Of a DNA stretch of 64,000 bases, positions 8,603-17,948 are shown in pieces (position 1 is the stretch's first letter; every line of letters starts with the position of its first letter). Below the pieces are notes generated by a model. That model saw nothing but the letters and a program-made list of their open reading frames with translations, was not told where the DNA came from and made no database searches. The position numbers and the translations under genes are program-made. Origin of the DNA: Corynebacterium phocae (GTDB taxonomy: Bacteria > Actinomycetota > Actinomycetes > Mycobacteriales > Mycobacteriaceae); contig NZ_VXKJ01000037.1 of the NCBI RefSeq assembly GCF_008693075.1, forward strand, positions 1-64,000. Direction: 5' to 3'.

Positions 8603-9814
8603 ATGGCCAACATTATTGGCATCGTTTTATTCGCCCTGGGCATTGGGGTGACCATCGCCCTGCACGAGGCAGGGCACATGTATTCGGCCCGCGCCTTTGG
8701 CATGCGGGTCCGCAGGTTCTCCATTGGCTTTGGCCCTAAACTCGTGGGGTTTAAGGCGGGTAAAACGGAGTATTCCTTAGCCGCGCTGCCCGTAGGTGGT
8801 TTTTGTGACATCGCGGGAATGATTCCCAATGATGAGAACCTTACCGCTGAGGAAGCGCCCCATGCCATGTACAAGAAGCCTGCCTGGCAGCGGATTGTGG
8901 TGATGTCCGGCGGTATTGCGGTCAATATCGTTTTGGGTTTTTCCATCCTCTTTGGGATTGCGCTGACCGCCGGGATCCCCGACATGGACGTCGATATCCG
9001 CCCGCAGGTTGGTGCAGTTACCTGCTCTGCTGACCAGATAGGGCCGGACTCCTTCCAAGAATGTCAGGGCACCGGGCCGGCAGGGCGGGCCGGTGTGCAG
9101 CCGGGGGACGTCATCCTGGCGGTAGACGGCACCAAGCTGGAGAGCTTCGCGCAGCTTCGTGATGCAGTCATTGATAGCCCAGGCGAGCCCGTAGTCTTGA
9201 CCATTGAGCGTGGCGGACGTGAGCTTGAGATGACGGTGACCCCGGAGACCGTGACGCGATTTAACGCGGAAGGACAACCCTTCGAAGCCGGCTCTATTGG
9301 CTTGGTCAACAAACCACTGGACATCATTGTCAAACACGATAATCCGGTCAGCGCAGCGGTAGCTTCGGCCAAATACTCCGCGTACATGGCCAAGTCCACG
9401 GTAATTGCGATTGGGCAAATACCTGCCAAGGTTCCCGGAATTTTGGCGTCAATCTTTGGCGCTGAGCGGGCCCAAGACTCACCCATGTCGGTAGTCGGTG
9501 CCTCCCGCCTAGGCGGGGAGTTAGTGGAGCGTGACCTGTGGGCATCTTTCTTCATGATGTTGGCCTCGCTCAACTACTTCCTGGCCTTGTTCAACCTCAT
9601 CCCCCTGCCGCCGTTCGATGGCGGGCACATCGCCGTGATTTGCTACGAAAAAATCCGCAACCTCCTGCGCTGGGCGCGGGGACTGGCCCCCAAGGGAGCA
9701 GTCGACTACCGGGGGCTTATGCCAATCACCTACGTTATGGCGGCCTTATTAATGGGCTTTGGCGCGCTAGTCATCGTGGCAGACGTGGTCAACCCAATCC
9801 GGATTTTTGGCTAG
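8603..9814 (+). CDS. site-2 (intramembrane) metalloprotease, Rip1/RseP type
   Basis: An M50 intramembrane zinc protease that cleaves anti-sigma factors and other membrane substrates in regulated proteolysis; Rip1 is the mycobacterial member. It has 403 residues. HEAGH at residues 21-25 supplies two zinc ligands and the catalytic Glu. A PDZ domain (about residues 125-200) contains AGRAGVQPGDVILAVDG. The second metal motif is PPFDGGH in a C-terminal membrane segment. It lies between dxr and ispG in an apparent operon. Its substrates cannot be told from this window. Confidence 0.93.
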   Translation: MANIIGIVLFALGIGVTIALHEAGHMYSARAFGMRVRRFSIGFGPKLVGFKAGKTEYSLAALPVGGFCDIAGMIPNDENLTAEEAPHAMYKKPAWQRIVVMSGGIAVNIVLGFSILFGIALTAGIPDMDVDIRPQVGAVTCSADQIGPDSFQECQGTGPAGRAGVQPGDVILAVDGTKLESFAQLRDAVIDSPGEPVVLTIERGGRELEMTVTPETVTRFNAEGQPFEAGSIGLVNKPLDIIVKHDNPVSAAVASAKYSAYMAKSTVIAIGQIPAKVPGILASIFGAERAQDSPMSVVGASRLGGELVERDLWASFFMMLASLNYFLALFNLIPLPPFDGGHIAVICYEKIRNLLRWARGLAPKGAVDYRGLMPITYVMAALLMGFGALVIVADVVNPIRIFG

Positions 9815-9861
9815 CGTAAAGTAGAATCCAGCTAAACCCCATGAAATTTTTAGGAGAGACA

Positions 9862-11031
9862 ATGTCAACCACCGTTCCAATCGGACTCGGCATTCCTGAC
9901 GCCCCGCCGCCAATCCTGGCACCGCGCCGCAAAACCCGGCAGATCTTCGTGGGCCCAGTGGGCATGGGGTCTGAGCACCCCATTTCGGTGCAGTCAATGT
10001 GTACCACCAAAACCCACGACGTGAACGCCACGCTGCAGCAGATCGCGCAGTTGACCGCTAGCGGTTGTGACATCGTGCGAGTGGCGTGCCCCAAGCCCGT
10101 TGACGCTGAGGCTTTGCCAGCAATCGCCCGGAAATCCCCCATCCCGGTAGTCGCGGATATCCACTTCCAGCCAAAGTACATCTTCCAGGCCATTGACGCC
10201 GGGTGCGCTGCCATCCGCGTCAATCCCGGCAACATCAAAGAATTTGATGGCCGTGTCAAGGAAGTAGCCAAGGCAGCTGGGGACGCCGGAATCCCCATCC
10301 GTATTGGTGTTAACGGCGGCTCGCTGGATAAGCGTTTGCTGGAAAAATACGGCAAGGCCACCCCGGAGGCCCTAGTGGAGTCAGCCACGTGGGAGGCGGG
10401 ACTGTTTGAGGAACATGGCTTTGGTGACATCGCCATCTCCGTGAAGCACTCTGACCCGGTGCTCATGGTGGAGGCATACCGCCAGCTGGCGGAGGTGACC
10501 GACTACCCGCTGCACCTCGGGGTTACTGAGGCCGGCCCGAAGTTCATGGGTACCATCAAATCTTCCGTTGCCTTCGGCGCTTTGCTGTCCCAGGGAATTG
10601 GGGACACTATCCGCGTTTCCCTCTCCGCAGATCCGGTGGAGGAAATCAAGGTAGGAGACCAGATCCTGCAGGCGCTGAACTTGCGGCCCCGCAAACTAGA
10701 GATCGTTTCCTGCCCATCGTGCGGCCGCGCGCAGGTAGACGTCTATAAGCTGGCTGAGGAGGTCACTGCCGGGCTAGAAGGCATGGAGTTCCCACTGCGG
10801 GTAGCCGTGATGGGTTGCGTTGTCAACGGTCCCGGTGAAGCCCGTGACGCTGACTTGGGCGTGGCTTCCGGAAACGGCAAGGGCCAGATCTTTGTCAAGG
10901 GTGAGGTAGTGAAAACGGTGCCCGAGGCCAAGATTGTGGAAACGCTAATCGAAGAAGCCATGCGGATTGCTGAGGAGGACGGACTTGAGGCCGTTGAAGG
11001 CACCAAAGCAGAGGTTCGCGTGACCAAGTAA
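9862..11031 (+). CDS. ispG: 4-hydroxy-3-methylbut-2-en-1-yl diphosphate synthase (GcpE)
   Basis: The penultimate enzyme of the MEP pathway, a 4Fe-4S protein reducing MEcPP to HMBPP. The start at 9862 has AGGAGAG five bases upstream and gives 389 residues; the in-frame ATG at 9841 lies before that ribosome site. Family marks are [13 protein letters not shown], the TIM-barrel segments VADIHF and IRVNPGNI, and the cluster ligands in SCPSCGR and [10 protein letters not shown]. With dxr it makes this a MEP-pathway cluster. Confidence 0.97.
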   Translation: MSTTVPIGLGIPDAPPPILAPRRKTRQIFVGPVGMGSEHPISVQSMCTTKTHDVNATLQQIAQLTASGCDIVRVACPKPVDAEALPAIARKSPIPVVADIHFQPKYIFQAIDAGCAAIRVNPGNIKEFDGRVKEVAKAAGDAGIPIRIGVNGGSLDKRLLEKYGKATPEALVESATWEAGLFEEHGFGDIAISVKHSDPVLMVEAYRQLAEVTDYPLHLGVTEAGPKFMGTIKSSVAFGALLSQGIGDTIRVSLSADPVEEIKVGDQILQALNLRPRKLEIVSCPSCGRAQVDVYKLAEEVTAGLEGMEFPLRVAVMGCVVNGPGEARDADLGVASGNGKGQIFVKGEVVKTVPEAKIVETLIEEAMRIAEEDGLEAVEGTKAEVRVTK

Positions 11032-11079
11032 AGCGCGCCTAAACGCCATTGCGCCACCACTGAAGTAGTGTTTTTAAAC

Positions 11080-12852
11080 ATGAAAAAGACGGTGGCGCTT
11101 TTGTGCGTAATGAGTTTTGCCGGGAGCCTTGCCCAAGCGTGTACTCCAAAACCGTTGTCCGCCGAGCCGGTGATTGAGGACTTTGTCACGGCGTTTGAAA
11201 CCCGCGATACCGGTCTGATGGCGGCGGTGGTTGACAAGCCTGACCAAGCGACGGAGGTCTACACCACCACCTTCGACGGCCTGCAGGCTGAGGGCGTGGA
11301 CGTGGAGGTAAAAGACATCAAGCAAAATGAGTCGACCGCCACCGCCACCTACACCGTGACCTGGGATTTGCCCCGGGACCGTACCGTGACTTATGACTCA
11401 TCCATAGCGTTGACCAAGACCGATGAACGCTGGACGGTCCGCTGGCAGCCCACCTCAGTGCACCCGCGGCTGGGGCTCAATCAGCACCTGGAACTGCGCG
11501 CCGTCACCGCTGATAGAGCTTCAGTGGTTAGCTCCGATGGCGTGGAGCTTCTGTCCCCGGGCCTGCAGTACCGCCTATTGGTAGACACCAACCAGATAGA
11601 TGATCCCCGCGCCGCCGCGCGGATAATTGCCACCTCGGTGGGCGGTAGCGTTGACGCCGCGCAGCTGGGCGACGCCCTGGAAAAGCATGAGGGTATCTAT
11701 TCGGTGGGCGTGTATGAACAGCCTCCAACTGTCAACCTACCGGGAGTCCGCATTAATGAGGAGCCGGCTTTAATCAACGTCCGCAAAGACTTCGCTCCGG
11801 ACGTTATGGCGCGAGTTTCCAAGGTGGTCTCCGACAGGATAGACGGCACCAATGGTTGGCGGATAGCTATAGTCAACCCCCACGGGGCATCTTTGACAGA
11901 CATTGAATTCCACGAGGCCCAGCCCGCGCCCGCCATCCGCGTTAGCATTGATTCCAAGGTGCAGCAGGCCGCTGAGGAAGCCGTCCGGTTGCGCGCGGAC
12001 TCTGAGGCCATGATGGTGGTCATGCGGCCTTCGACGGGCCAGATTCTGGCTGTGGCGCAGACCGATGCCGCCAATAGGAAAGGTGATCTAGCGCTGTCTG
12101 GGCTCTATCCTCCCGGCTCGGTGTTTAAGATCCTCACTGCGGCCGCCGGGCTGCAACACGAGGGCTTGAGCTCAAACAGTATTGTCCCTTGCCCTGGCAG
12201 CATGAATATCTACGGGCGGACCGTGGTCAACTACAACGGATTTTCCTTGGGTAGCGTCCCGCTGGAGCGAGCCTTCGCGCAATCGTGCAACACCACCTTC
12301 GCCGATATCTCTACCCGCCTGAACACTGGTCAGCTCAAGGAGGAAGCCAAGCGCTTTGGTATGGGCCTGGATTATGACATTCCTGGCTTAAACACCGCCA
12401 CCGGTTCCGTCCCGGCGGGGGAGACCCCATTGGAAAGGACTGAGGCCGGCTACGGACAGGGCCTGGACCTGGTTAGCCCCTTTGGTATGGCCCTGGTGTC
12501 CGCAACGGTTGCGGCTGGCCACCGCCCGGTGCCCACCCTTATCTCCAACCAGGAAACCACGCCCTCTGCCAACCCGGATGGCCCGACGCCGTACGTGATT
12601 GACAACCTCCGGACGATGATGCGTCAAACGGTCACCTCGGGTACTGCGGCTGGCATGCAGGCCGGCGGCGCTATTTACGGCAAGACCGGTGAGGCAGAAA
12701 TTAACCAGGGCTCCCACGCGTGGTTCACCGGATTCCGTGATGATGACTTAGCCTTTGCCACGTTGGTGGTGCTGGGCGGCGGTTCTACTACCTCGGTAAA
12801 TATCACTGACCACTTTTTGCGCACCCTGGACGCGTTGCGCGCAGGCGGCTAG
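11080..12852 (+). CDS. penicillin-binding protein (transpeptidase) with NTF2-like N-terminal domain
   Basis: A class B-like penicillin-binding protein of 590 residues that crosslinks peptidoglycan outside the membrane. It has a signal segment ending LAQAC, a weak lipobox that may make it a lipoprotein. An NTF2-like MecA_N domain (about residues 30-130) and a dimerisation domain follow. The transpeptidase has SVFK with nucleophile Ser347 and Lys350, SCN at 402-404, and KTG at 535. The ATG at 11080 is preferred to the GTG at 11068 because it begins the signal peptide. The close homologue is the mycobacterial Rv2864c type. It is followed at once by map. Confidence 0.92.
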   Translation: MKKTVALLCVMSFAGSLAQACTPKPLSAEPVIEDFVTAFETRDTGLMAAVVDKPDQATEVYTTTFDGLQAEGVDVEVKDIKQNESTATATYTVTWDLPRDRTVTYDSSIALTKTDERWTVRWQPTSVHPRLGLNQHLELRAVTADRASVVSSDGVELLSPGLQYRLLVDTNQIDDPRAAARIIATSVGGSVDAAQLGDALEKHEGIYSVGVYEQPPTVNLPGVRINEEPALINVRKDFAPDVMARVSKVVSDRIDGTNGWRIAIVNPHGASLTDIEFHEAQPAPAIRVSIDSKVQQAAEEAVRLRADSEAMMVVMRPSTGQILAVAQTDAANRKGDLALSGLYPPGSVFKILTAAAGLQHEGLSSNSIVPCPGSMNIYGRTVVNYNGFSLGSVPLERAFAQSCNTTFADISTRLNTGQLKEEAKRFGMGLDYDIPGLNTATGSVPAGETPLERTEAGYGQGLDLVSPFGMALVSATVAAGHRPVPTLISNQETTPSANPDGPTPYVIDNLRTMMRQTVTSGTAAGMQAGGAIYGKTGEAEINQGSHAWFTGFRDDDLAFATLVVLGGGSTTSVNITDHFLRTLDALRAGG

Positions 12853-12868
12853 CAGTAGCATAGGGGGC

Positions 12869-13750
12869 ATGAATCAACGAGGAAAGCTAAAACCCGGAAA
12901 ACCAACCCCCCTACGCACCGTACCGGAGTCCATTGAACGTCCGGAGTACGTGTGGAAGGACTCTGTCCAGGAAAATATGGGCGAACCTTTCGTGCAAACC
13001 CCAGAAATCATTGAGGCAATGAGGGAGGCTTCCCGCATTGCAGCTGACGCTTTGGATGAGGCGGGCAAGGCCGTTAAGCCCGGGGTTACTACTGATGAGC
13101 TAGACCGGATTGCCCACGAATACATGCTGGACCACGGTGCCTACCCCTCCACGTTGGGGTACATGAACTTCCCCAAGTCTTGCTGTGTGTCCCTCAACGA
13201 GATCGTCTGCCACGGGATTCCGGACACCACGGTTGTCCAGGACGGGGACATAGTCAATATTGACGTGACCGCCTACAAAAACGGCGTACACGGGGACACC
13301 AACCGCACCTTCCTAGCAGGAAACGTCTCCGAGGAGCACCGGCTGTTGGTGGAACGCACCTATGAGGCCACCATGCGGGGTATCAGGGCCGCCAAGCCGG
13401 GGCGCGAAATCAATGTCATTGGGCGCGTGATTGAGGCCTATGCCAAGCGTTTTGGCTACAACGTGGTTACGGACTTCACCGGGCACGGGGTGGGGCCTAC
13501 CTTCCACAACGGTTTGGTTGTACTTCACTACGACTCCATGACTTACCGGAACATCCTAGAGCCCGGAATGACCCTGACTGTAGAGCCGATGATTAACATT
13601 GGTGGCTTGGACTATGAGATTTGGGATGATGGCTGGACGGTGCAAAACACTGACGGCCGGTACACCGCCCAGTTTGAGCACACCCTGGTAATCACTGAGG
13701 AAGGAAATGAGATCCTCACATTGTCACCTGCGGAGCGAGAACAGGTGTAG
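12869..13750 (+). CDS. map: type I methionine aminopeptidase
   Basis: Removes the initiator methionine from new proteins. It has 293 residues with an N-terminal extension of about 40 residues containing a Pro-rich stretch, as in the longer actinobacterial MapB form. The metal ligands are visible: Asp in VNIDVTAY, Asp in HGDTNRTF, His in GHGVG, Glu in VEPMI and Glu in FEHTLV. It lies 16 bases after the penicillin-binding protein gene, probably in the same transcript. Confidence 0.96.
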   Translation: MNQRGKLKPGKPTPLRTVPESIERPEYVWKDSVQENMGEPFVQTPEIIEAMREASRIAADALDEAGKAVKPGVTTDELDRIAHEYMLDHGAYPSTLGYMNFPKSCCVSLNEIVCHGIPDTTVVQDGDIVNIDVTAYKNGVHGDTNRTFLAGNVSEEHRLLVERTYEATMRGIRAAKPGREINVIGRVIEAYAKRFGYNVVTDFTGHGVGPTFHNGLVVLHYDSMTYRNILEPGMTLTVEPMINIGGLDYEIWDDGWTVQNTDGRYTAQFEHTLVITEEGNEILTLSPAEREQV

Positions 13751-13760
13751 CAAAGTATGC

Positions 13761-13800
13761 GGCGGTACCACCTCCTGGAAGGTGATACCGCCACAATTTT
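13761..13800 (+). terminator. intrinsic terminator after map
   Basis: GGCGGTA (13761-13767) pairs with ATACCGCC (13785-13792), with inner ACCT/AGGT pairs, followed by ACAATTTT. Confidence 0.75.
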
Positions 13801-13822
13801 CACTTCAGCCTTGACATAGAAG

Positions 13823-13861
13823 AAAGAGGGTGCCTCCGCACGAAGCGGAGGCACCCTCTTT
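13823..13861 (-). terminator. strong intrinsic terminator for the secreted-protein pair
   Basis: A perfect 17-bp stem: AAAGAGGGTGCCTCCGC (13823-13839) with its complement at 13845-13861 and a five-base loop. A/T runs lie on both sides, so it can serve both strands. It lies just past the stop of the 190-residue secreted protein gene (minus) and after map (plus). Confidence 0.85.
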
Positions 13862-13884
13862 AAAAAGTTATAACCCTAAAGGAT

Positions 13885-14457
13885 TTACTTGTGGGCGAAA
13901 AGGCCGGCAAGCAGGTCAGGGATGAGACCGTTGAATACAGCGAAGTTGTACATAGCGATAACGGTGGAGATACCAGCGGCAATCAAGCCAACGTAGGTGC
14001 CTTCGCGCCAGATACGTGCCCATGCTGGGTTCTGGGTGTCATCAATGTACTTGCCCAGCAGGTTGGCGCCGATGGCGTGCTTGTCGGCTTCGGTAACGCC
14101 AGCAACCTTGGAGGACAGGGAGCCTTCACCCTTGGAAGACGCAGCGTCAGCGGCCTTCTTGAAGTCCTTGCCGGTGTCTACGGCTGCCTTGGAGTCACCG
14201 TCCATCTTCTCGTCAGGCTTGGTCTCGCCTTTAGGCATGGTCTCGTCAGGCTTGGTCTCGCCTTTAGGCATGGTCTCGTCAGGCTTGGTCTCGCCTTTAG
14301 GCATGGTCTCGCCAGGCTTGGTCGTGGAAGAAGAGGTCTTGGAGGTATCTGACCCCTGAGAGACGTTGTTGTCTTGAGCAGAGGCGATGGATACGCCACC
14401 GAAAGCGACGGTGACGGCGGTTGCAGCGGCAATAGCTGCGGTGCGGAAGTTACGCAT
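13885..14457 (-). CDS. small secreted repeat protein with C-terminal membrane segment
   Basis: 190 residues, function unknown. It has a clear signal peptide ending SIASA-Q (about residue 27), a Ser/Thr-rich stretch, and 11-residue repeats of GETKPDETMPK between about residues 47 and 84. A charged helix-forming part follows, then PAWARIW and one hydrophobic segment of about 20 residues near the C-terminus, ending in a short tail. The C-terminal half aligns by eye with the next gene upstream, so the two are tandem paralogues. A GAAAGG ribosome site precedes the ATG. From memory, a similar pair sits beside map and mtr in C. glutamicum (cg2195/cg2196), annotated only as secreted or membrane proteins. 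Confidence 0.8.
   Translation of the reverse strand: MRNFRTAAIAAATAVTVAFGGVSIASAQDNNVSQGSDTSKTSSSTTKPGETMPKGETKPDETMPKGETKPDETMPKGETKPDEKMDGDSKAAVDTGKDFKKAADAASSKGEGSLSSKVAGVTEADKHAIGANLLGKYIDDTQNPAWARIWREGTYVGLIAAGISTVIAMYNFAVFNGLIPDLLAGLFAHK
14221..14319 (-). repeat. three 33-bp tandem repeats inside the secreted protein gene
   Basis: Units at 14221-14253, 14254-14286 and 14287-14319 are identical apart from one base in the third. Each encodes 11 residues (GETKPDETMPK), so gain or loss of units keeps the reading frame. Near-identity at DNA level points to recent duplication. Confidence 0.9.
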
Positions 14458-14499
14458 TGTTAATGCCTTTCAAAAATTGTGGGGGCTGGTGAGGTTTGA

Positions 14500-14898
14500 T
14501 TAGCGGGAGAATGGGCCGTACTGAATGAAGTTCAGTACAGGGCCAACCAGGCCACCCAGGATGGTGATGACGATGGAGGCAATGCCTACGCCGTAGAGAG
14601 CCTGAGCCCACTTAGGCTGGGAAGAAACGTCAGCGTCATCGCCGAAGATCTTGGTTCCGTCAGCAGGCTTGGTTGCGTCAAGCAGGCTACCGAGCTTCGA
14701 GGACATGGTGCTGTCTTTCTTGTCACCGTTGTTGATTAGGTTGCCTTCTGCATCAGTATCAGCGCGCTTCTCAGAAGGGAAGATGGAAGAAGAGCCAGTG
14801 TTGGTCTCGGTAGTCTCCTGGGCGGTTGCGGCAACGGTGCCGGAGAAGGTTACGGCAATTGCGGTAGCGCCGGCAAGGGCAGCTTTACGAATACGCAT
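14500..14898 (-). CDS. small secreted protein with C-terminal membrane segment (paralogue of the 190-residue protein)
   Basis: 132 residues from the ATG at 14898, which is preceded by AAGGA; the in-frame upstream extension to 14952 has no ribosome site and would spoil the signal peptide. It has a signal peptide (MRIRKAALAG start, cleavage near TAATA-Q), a polar acidic middle, an SSKLGSLLDA segment, PKWA, one hydrophobic segment of about 20 residues, and the tail NFIQYGPFSR. Its downstream neighbour shares the order SSK, PxWA, hydrophobic segment and NF, without the repeats. The function is unknown. The gap to the downstream paralogue is 42 bases, so they are probably co-transcribed. Confidence 0.8.
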   Translation of the reverse strand: MRIRKAALAGATAIAVTFSGTVAATAQETTETNTGSSSIFPSEKRADTDAEGNLINNGDKKDSTMSSKLGSLLDATKPADGTKIFGDDADVSSQPKWAQALYGVGIASIVITILGGLVGPVLNFIQYGPFSR

Positions 14899-14968
14899 AT
14901 TCAAAAAATCCTTAAACGTTGAAAGTGTCAGGTTTCGTGATGAAACCATCAATGGTCTTGGGCTATCT

Positions 14969-14998
14969 ATCTTAAATAGACAGAGAGATTCCAGACAA
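14969..14998 (-). promoter_or_regulatory. promoter for the secreted-protein pair
   Basis: On the minus strand, TTGTCT (14998-14993), an 18-base spacer and TAAGAT (14974-14969) form a good sigma-A promoter, with a leader of about 60 bases before the ATG at 14898. The two hexamers equal those proposed upstream of rpsB, which suggests strong expression. Confidence 0.55.
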
Positions 14999-15179
14999 CA
15001 CGTGGTTGCCTATGGGGCATAGTCCAGTGCTATAAGCCCACTTTAGCCTGATCATCCCAGATTCGCATAACTAAATCACAGATTTTGATTCGCTCTGGGG
15101 AAAATTCCCCCCACCCCGTCATAGTGGGCGGGAGATCTGGCAAGGACAAGGCGGATCTACTAGGGAAACTATTTGGTCC

Positions 15180-15229
15180 CAAAAACCCCAGGGGTAGCTG
15201 TGTTCTATATCACGTAACGCCTTGGGGTT
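15180..15229 (-). terminator. terminator after mtr
   Basis: Read on the minus strand, AACCCCAAGG (from 15229) pairs with CCCTGGGGTT (to 15184) with one mismatch, followed by TTT. It lies eight bases past the mtr stop. Confidence 0.55.
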
Positions 15230-15236
15230 ATATGGT

Positions 15237-16625
15237 CTATTCCCAGTCCAGCCCGAGGAGAGCGTTTTCAACTACCTCCGGCAGCCCAGGGTGGATCCAA
15301 TACTGATTGCGAGCGAAGCCGCGCAGGTCGATATCGTAAGCCATGACGGTGATTAACTGCTGGATGAGCGTCGTCGCTTGCGCACCTAAGATGTGGGCGC
15401 CCAATAAACGGCCGGTTTCTTTATCGGCGATGAGCTTGACCAGGCCTGCGGAATCTTCCATCGCCCACCCCATGGCTACGTCCCCGTAGGCCTGAACCTT
15501 CACAGTCAGCTCGCGGCCTTGTTCACGGGCTTGCTGTTCGGTCAGCCCTACCGTTGCAATCTGCGGGTGAGTGAAGACCCCATAGGGGACTAAGTCGTGG
15601 GGCATTTTCTGCATGTCGCTTGGGTTAGCCAAGTTGTGCTTGACAGCGCGGGTCTCCGCGTTTGCTACGTGCTTGAGCATGTAAGGCGAGGACACATCTC
15701 CCAGGGCCCAGACGCCTGGGGTCGAAGTTCGGCCGTATTCGTCCACTTCAATGCGGCCGTCGGCGTGTGTGCGTATCCCCGCACTGCCAAGATTCATCTG
15801 GTCACCATTGGGTACCCGCCCGGTGGCTACCAAGATTGCGTCAGCCTCTATTTCCTCGCCATTATCTAAGGTAAGGACTACTCCGGTGGCGGATTCGGAT
15901 AGCTTTGTCCCGGTCCCTATCCGGAAGTCAAAGCGCTGTTTGGCTAGCTCATTAAACCGGTCGCACAGCGTTTCGTCTAGGAAACGCAGGACCGTCTGGG
16001 AGCGGTTGACTATGGTCACCTTAGTTCCCAAACCATCGAAGACATGGGCGAACTCCATCGCGATATAGCCGCCACCAACGATGATGAGTTTCTTGGGCTG
16101 CTGGGGAAGCCGCATGATGTCCTCGTTGGTGTAGTAACGAACGCCCGAGTTTGCAAAGACTGGTGGGATGAAAGGGCGCGCTCCTGCCGCGATCACTATG
16201 TCATCTGCGGAGAGATATTCCCCATTAACCTCGACCAGTTTTGGTCCCGCGAAGCGGGCGTGGCCAGCATAGACCGTGATATTGGGGTTTTCATTACCGC
16301 GACGGTATTGCTCACCACCTTGGGCAATGGGATCGATCCGGTTGGTGAACACGCGGTCAACGATTGACTGCCAATCAACGTTGTTGACTGTGGCCTCAAC
16401 GCCCAACTTGCCTGCCTGGCGCGCCGCGAGGGCAACATCGGCGGCGTAGACGTACATCTTGGTAGGTATGCACCCCTCGTTTAAGCATGTGCCACCAAAG
16501 GTGCCCTTCTCGATAATCGCGATGGATTTATCCTCGAACTCCGGGCCGGGGATGGAATTGCCGGAACCGGTGCCAATAATGATGAGGTCGTAGTGAGCGG
16601 AAGGCTGCGGAGTGGAGCTTGTCAT
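15237..16625 (-). CDS. mtr: mycothione reductase
   Basis: A flavoprotein disulfide reductase that regenerates mycothiol from mycothione with NADPH, maintaining the actinobacterial thiol buffer. It has 462 residues. The FAD-binding GTGSGN lies at residues 18-23. The redox-active CLNEGC has Cys47 and Cys52. A GGGYIAMEFA NADPH motif lies mid-chain. The C-terminal HPGLPEVVENA carries the His-Glu pair that completes the active site in the partner subunit. Dihydrolipoamide or glutathione reductases are close relatives, but the early IIIGTGSGNSIPGPEF sequence is typical of Mtr. Confidence 0.93.
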   Translation of the reverse strand: MTSSTPQPSAHYDLIIIGTGSGNSIPGPEFEDKSIAIIEKGTFGGTCLNEGCIPTKMYVYAADVALAARQAGKLGVEATVNNVDWQSIVDRVFTNRIDPIAQGGEQYRRGNENPNITVYAGHARFAGPKLVEVNGEYLSADDIVIAAGARPFIPPVFANSGVRYYTNEDIMRLPQQPKKLIIVGGGYIAMEFAHVFDGLGTKVTIVNRSQTVLRFLDETLCDRFNELAKQRFDFRIGTGTKLSESATGVVLTLDNGEEIEADAILVATGRVPNGDQMNLGSAGIRTHADGRIEVDEYGRTSTPGVWALGDVSSPYMLKHVANAETRAVKHNLANPSDMQKMPHDLVPYGVFTHPQIATVGLTEQQAREQGRELTVKVQAYGDVAMGWAMEDSAGLVKLIADKETGRLLGAHILGAQATTLIQQLITVMAYDIDLRGFARNQYWIHPGLPEVVENALLGLDWE

Positions 16626-16745
16626 AGAGTGGTCTATTCCTTATTTATTAGTAACGAAAGTTGGGTCGTGCCTATGGCGGAGGACTGGTGTGTCCATCTG
16701 GCGGAAGGCGCCGTGGAACCATATGTCTTAGCCACCGTAGCGCAA

Positions 16746-17732
16746 CTATAAGTCGAGTCGCTCTAGCCAGGCGTCGGTGACGCTAAAAACTTGCTCGCGG
16801 ACTTTGGGCACGGAGGAAAAAGCCTCGTGCCGGGCTCCGTGGATGGGCAGCAAAGTGTGATCCTCGCCCAAAGTTGTTGCCCACATGGCGGTTTGATTCA
16901 CGTCCACAACCGCGTCCACGTAATTGATGGCGCGGCTATAAGGCTCGCTCAAAATGGAACGGGTGGAGCATACAGTTAGGTACGGCACGCCCACGTCAAT
17001 TCCTCTGCGGTGAATACGGTCAAAGCCTTCCACGATTGTGCGCAACCAGCCCACATACTTCCGGTGCCCGTGAAGCGGCTTCCATCCCAGGTCATAATCC
17101 CACTCGCCGTAGCGCGAGACGTGCATGGAGTCCCCGAAGGCTGTTAGGTTGCCCCCGGGAAAGGGGAGAAGCGGAAAGTATTTTCCTACCGTATTCACCA
17201 CGGGTTTGAGCAAATTATAGGTCAGGCGTGAGACTCCCATCATGTCCAGCCACGGGCCGTTGAGGATTAGCCCCTTGACGTTCTTCGGCCGCCGGTCGTT
17301 GAGCCAGAGGGTGCAGATTAAGCCGCCCGTGGAATGGCCCATAGGAACCACCGACTGGTTGGGGATAGTGTCAAGGGCCTTGTCCAAGTCTGTGTAGTAG
17401 TAGCTGAGATCGGAGACGTAGTGCCACCGTTGGCCCTCACGGCGGGACCTGCCGCACTTGCGCAGGTCAACGGCGTAAAAGGCGTAGCCTAACTCGTGAA
17501 AGTGTTGGGCTGTTGGGGTGTTGAAAAAGTAGTCGGTCATCCCATGGACCCACAGCAGTGCCGGGCGGTCCGCAAAACCCGGGGTTTGGGGCTGGTAGGC
17601 CACCAGGGTTGCCTCGATGGTGCCTTCGCCGTCGGGGTCTGTACCAAGTGGAAGGGAGGTGGCATAGAAGTCTGGGCCCAGGATGTCCTCATTCCAGGGG
17701 ACATCGGACCACGTGGGGGTAATTTGGTTCAT
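16746..17732 (-). CDS. alpha/beta hydrolase, lysophospholipase-like
   Basis: A 328-residue serine hydrolase of the monoglyceride-lipase/lysophospholipase type (COG2267-like). The oxyanion segment WVHGMTDYF, the nucleophile elbow GHSTGG and a late catalytic His in PIHGARHEAF are visible. There is no signal peptide, so it is probably cytosolic or membrane-associated. It lies upstream of mtr on the same strand with a 120-base gap. Its substrate cannot be inferred. The same kind of gene lies between mtr and mqo in C. glutamicum, from memory. Confidence 0.8.
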   Translation of the reverse strand: MNQITPTWSDVPWNEDILGPDFYATSLPLGTDPDGEGTIEATLVAYQPQTPGFADRPALLWVHGMTDYFFNTPTAQHFHELGYAFYAVDLRKCGRSRREGQRWHYVSDLSYYYTDLDKALDTIPNQSVVPMGHSTGGLICTLWLNDRRPKNVKGLILNGPWLDMMGVSRLTYNLLKPVVNTVGKYFPLLPFPGGNLTAFGDSMHVSRYGEWDYDLGWKPLHGHRKYVGWLRTIVEGFDRIHRRGIDVGVPYLTVCSTRSILSEPYSRAINYVDAVVDVNQTAMWATTLGEDHTLLPIHGARHEAFSSVPKVREQVFSVTDAWLERLDL

Positions 17733-17844
17733 ACCCCTAAATCGTAGGTAATTTTGCTGCAGAATGCCGCAAGAGGGTAGAAAATTGTCACAATGAGGGT
17801 GGTTTAGTTTCCCGGATTAGGTGTGGGCGTATGGTGGTAGGCAT

Positions 17845-17862
17845 TATGATCGTTCGAGATCA
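17845..17862 (+). promoter_or_regulatory. candidate mqo -10 element with overlapping operator-like dyad
   Basis: TATGAT at 17845-17850 is a good -10 match. Overlapping it, TGATC at 17847-17851 and GATCA at 17858-17862 form a 16-base dyad with a six-base centre. A regulator bound there would cover the transcription start. The -35 region is weak. Confidence 0.35.
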
Positions 17863-17948
17863 CCGAATCCGGACCCTTGAACATTTTCAGCAACATTTAT
17901 TCACATCCGTAGAAAATACAAATCGATATTTAAAAGAGGTAAAAAGAG

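Larger units (their letters stand above)
14899..15236. other. intergenic region between the secreted-protein pair and mtr
   Basis: About 340 bases with no convincing gene. It contains a good minus-strand promoter (14969-14998) for the secreted pair and the mtr terminator (15180-15229). A GGGGAA/TTCCCC inverted repeat lies at 15097-15110. An open frame on the plus strand crosses into mtr and looks spurious. Confidence 0.6.

Noticed and set aside
15091..15125. C-rich stretch resembling a 6C RNA loop
   Set aside because: Only one C6 run and no second matching hairpin, so the two-hairpin 6C pattern is not met.
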